In this document: piece by piece, positions 5,922 through 7,387 of the stretch
Layout: each line of letters starts with the position of its first letter
How positions within the stretch are numbered: position 1 is the stretch's first letter
DNA from: an uncultured Gammaproteobacteria bacterium
GTDB taxonomy: Bacteria; Pseudomonadota; Gammaproteobacteria; Arenicellales; UBA868
Length of the DNA: 7,387 nt
Direction of reading: 5' to 3'
NCBI GenBank assembly: GCA_913051905.1
Contig: CAJXBY010000134.1
Location: 1 to 7,387, forward strand
The notes under the pieces: model-generated
The model's database searches: none
Seen by the model: only the letters and a program-made list of their open reading frames with translations
Told to the model about the DNA's origin: nothing
Translations under genes and position numbers: made by a program

Positions 5922-6582
5922 TACCGTTCAGCACTGGTCGGTAGTTAAGGTGCTTCGTACGGGAGGCGGTAGCCGCCCTCGGGTTGAACAGGTCCGGCTG
6001 GGGGACCAACTGGCCGTGCTGAAGGATCATTCGGGGTGTGATCCACTTTTTGCGATGATTCTGGGACGGACCCTCGCCCGACGCGAGTGTGAAGCGCTCA
6101 CCAGACTGGTGTCAGTGGATGGGGTGCCGGGACTGATCGAGCGTCGTGGATCACGGGCACTGCTCATGGAGTGGATGCCGGCAGTCCCCTTCAAGTATGT
6201 GGAACGTGATCTGCAGTTCTGGGGGAGATTCTTTTCAGAGCTTGAGCAACGTCTCGCCAGCATGCATGAGCGTGGTGTGGCTCACTGTGACCTGCGGGGT
6301 ATGAACAATGTTCTGCTGGATGAACAAGGCCAGCCCTGCATTGTTGACTTTGTGGCCTGTTTTTTTGACGGTCCCGACTGGAATCTCCTCTGGCGCGCTG
6401 TGTTCCGCCGTTTCTGCCGGGCCGATCGAAAGGCTCTGATCAAACTTAAGTATCAGGTTGCACCGGATCTTTTGTCTGAGAGAGAAAAGATGAACCTGGG
6501 GCATTCCAGTCGGGTCGACCGCTGTGCCCGACAAGTCGGAATACTGCTCCGCCGTCTGAGCCGTTTGCTGCTCACCCGTTAG
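5911..6582 (+). CDS. Small kinase-fold protein, RIO/WaaP/InaA-like
   Basis: A 223-residue, probably cytosolic protein with a compact protein-kinase-like fold. Visible motifs are the ATP-binding lysine in L-A-V-L-K (Lys38), Glu59 in R-R-E-C-E-A-L (likely the helix-C salt-bridge partner), a hinge-like L-L-M-E-W-M-P, the catalytic loop H-C-D-L-R-G-M-N (His125, Asp127, Asn132), and the metal-binding D-F-V (Asp146), where most kinases have DFG. All catalytic residues are present, so activity is expected. After the DFV the protein is short and basic, ending L-L-R-R-L-S-R-L-L-L-T-R, without a classical C-lobe activation segment. That layout resembles lipopolysaccharide-core kinases (WaaP, InaA-like) and RIO-type kinases. 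The substrate could be a sugar, lipid or protein and cannot be told from sequence. The ATG start overlaps the MATE gene by 11 bp, suggesting translational coupling; the only purine run, GGGG at 5894-5897, is rather far away. It is the last gene of the operon and converges on mnmA. Confidence 0.82.
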   Translation: MLGDTVQHWSVVKVLRTGGGSRPRVEQVRLGDQLAVLKDHSGCDPLFAMILGRTLARRECEALTRLVSVDGVPGLIERRGSRALLMEWMPAVPFKYVERDLQFWGRFFSELEQRLASMHERGVAHCDLRGMNNVLLDEQGQPCIVDFVACFFDGPDWNLLWRAVFRRFCRADRKALIKLKYQVAPDLLSEREKMNLGHSSRVDRCARQVGILLRRLSRLLLTR

Positions 6583-7387
6583 CGGTATGGCAGATGGCGC
6601 CTCCCCCGATCAGGGTCTGGTTCTGGTACAGAACGAGTGATTGGCCCGGAGTGACCGCCCGCTGAGAGTGATCGAACTCGACCATGATTCGGTCTGGCTC
6701 AATGCTGGAGACTGTGCATGGCTGGTCTGGTTGGCGGTACCGCGTCTTGGCTGTACAGCGAAACGATACATCCGGTACCTCTTCTATCCAGTGCAGATCG
6801 ATCGCTTCGGCGGTATTGGACATCAGTGCAGGATGGTCGTGCCCCTGAACCACCCGTAGAACATTGGCCTCCATCTCCTTGGCAGCGACATACCAGGCTT
6901 CTCCTGGGCCGCCGATGTCGAGTCCATGACGCTGCCCCAGAGTGAAATACCACAGACCATCATGTTCTCCCACGACCTGGTCGTCGAGTGTCTTTATCGG
7001 ACCAGGGCATACGGGCAAGTACCGACCTAGAAAATCCTTGAACCGCCTTTCGCCGATAAAACAGATTCCCGTGCTGTCCTTGCGGGCCGCGTTCGGTAAT
7101 CCAAGTGCCCGTGCCTGGCGACGCACCTGCGACTTTGTCATCCCACCTAGTGGAAAGAGAGTCCTAGCCAGTTCGTACTGACCGAGCGTATGGAGAAAGT
7201 AGGATTGGTCTTTGGCCGGATCTAATCCTTTGAGCAGCGTCAGCCCGGTCTGGCTCGATCCGATACGCGCGTAGTGTCCGGTGGCGATTCTGGCACCACC
7301 CAGACGGTCTGCGTGATGGAGAAACTCCTTGAATTTAATCTCCCGGTTACAGAGCACGTCCGGGTTGGGTGTGCGGCCGGCGCGGTA
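6572..7387 (-). CDS. mnmA: tRNA-specific 2-thiouridylase MnmA (N-terminus cut by window edge)
   Basis: MnmA adenylates and then thiolates U34 of the tRNAs for Lys, Glu and Gln at position C2, using sulfur relayed by the Tus proteins from IscS, as part of the mnm5s2U34 pathway in the cytosol. The window holds the C-terminal 271 codons. About 95 N-terminal residues, including the PP-loop, lie beyond the right edge. Diagnostic motifs are T-P-N-P-D-V-L-C-N-R-E-I-K-F at the fragment start (its Cys matches E. coli Cys102), A-T-G-H-Y-A-R, D-Q-S-Y-F-L, and D-S-T-G-I-C-F-I-G-E-R-R-F, whose Cys (codon 7061-7063) matches catalytic Cys199. G-E-H-D-G-L-W-Y-F-T-L-G-Q-R-H-G-L follows. The end, G-G-G-A-I, is typical. 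The reading frame is intact. The stop overlaps the end of the convergent kinase gene by 11 bp, so hflD, which follows mnmA in E. coli, is not downstream here. Confidence 0.97.
   Translation of the reverse strand, partial: YRAGRTPNPDVLCNREIKFKEFLHHADRLGGARIATGHYARIGSSQTGLTLLKGLDPAKDQSYFLHTLGQYELARTLFPLGGMTKSQVRRQARALGLPNAARKDSTGICFIGERRFKDFLGRYLPVCPGPIKTLDDQVVGEHDGLWYFTLGQRHGLDIGGPGEAWYVAAKEMEANVLRVVQGHDHPALMSNTAEAIDLHWIEEVPDVSFRCTAKTRYRQPDQPCTVSSIEPDRIMVEFDHSQRAVTPGQSLVLYQNQTLIGGGAICHTANG

Noticed and set aside
5728..6030. A 100-codon minus-strand open frame across the MATE-kinase junction
   Set aside because: It is antisense to two well-supported genes, and its Pro/Arg/Ser-rich translation is typical of shadow frames in GC-rich DNA.

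Overview
The window is a densely packed, moderately GC-rich stretch of bacterial chromosome. The MnmA fragment, the NorM-type MATE transporter and the YcaD-like MFS protein all resemble gammaproteobacterial proteins (compared from memory with the E. coli family members), so a gammaproteobacterium is the best guess. No tRNA, rRNA, IS element, CRISPR array or phage gene was seen.

Layout. (1) Positions 1-1401, minus strand: a RidA/YjgF-superfamily gene, followed 28 bp downstream by an MFS exporter of the EntS/MFS_3 type. The exporter runs off the left edge, and its best start is a TTG. (2) Positions 1402-1568: the only real intergenic region, lying between divergent genes and so probably holding promoters for both directions. 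It also holds a perfect AGGAGG on the minus strand that no annotated gene uses. (3) Positions 1569-6582, plus strand: four tightly spaced genes that look like one operon. They encode a YcaD-like MFS transporter, a ClC-family chloride channel with a C-terminal CBS pair (4-bp overlap with the MFS gene), a NorM-like MATE efflux transporter (40-bp gap) and a small kinase of the RIO/WaaP/InaA-like fold (11-bp overlap with the MATE gene). (4) Positions 6572-7387, minus strand: the C-terminal three quarters of mnmA (tRNA 2-thiouridylase), converging on the kinase gene with an 11-bp overlap and cut by the right edge.

Overall this is a membrane-transport cluster: four polytopic transporters or channels of three unrelated folds, plus one soluble kinase, next to a housekeeping tRNA-modification gene. 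The most interesting signal is in active-site residues. The ClC protein has Tyr where ClC transporters have the gating glutamate and Val where H+-coupled ClCs have the internal proton glutamate, which predicts an uncoupled anion channel. The MATE protein has Ala in place of the TM1 aspartate of NorM proteins. How the four operon genes cooperate cannot be read from the sequence. A shared role in envelope homeostasis or efflux, with the kinase acting on a lipid, sugar or protein, is only an inference.
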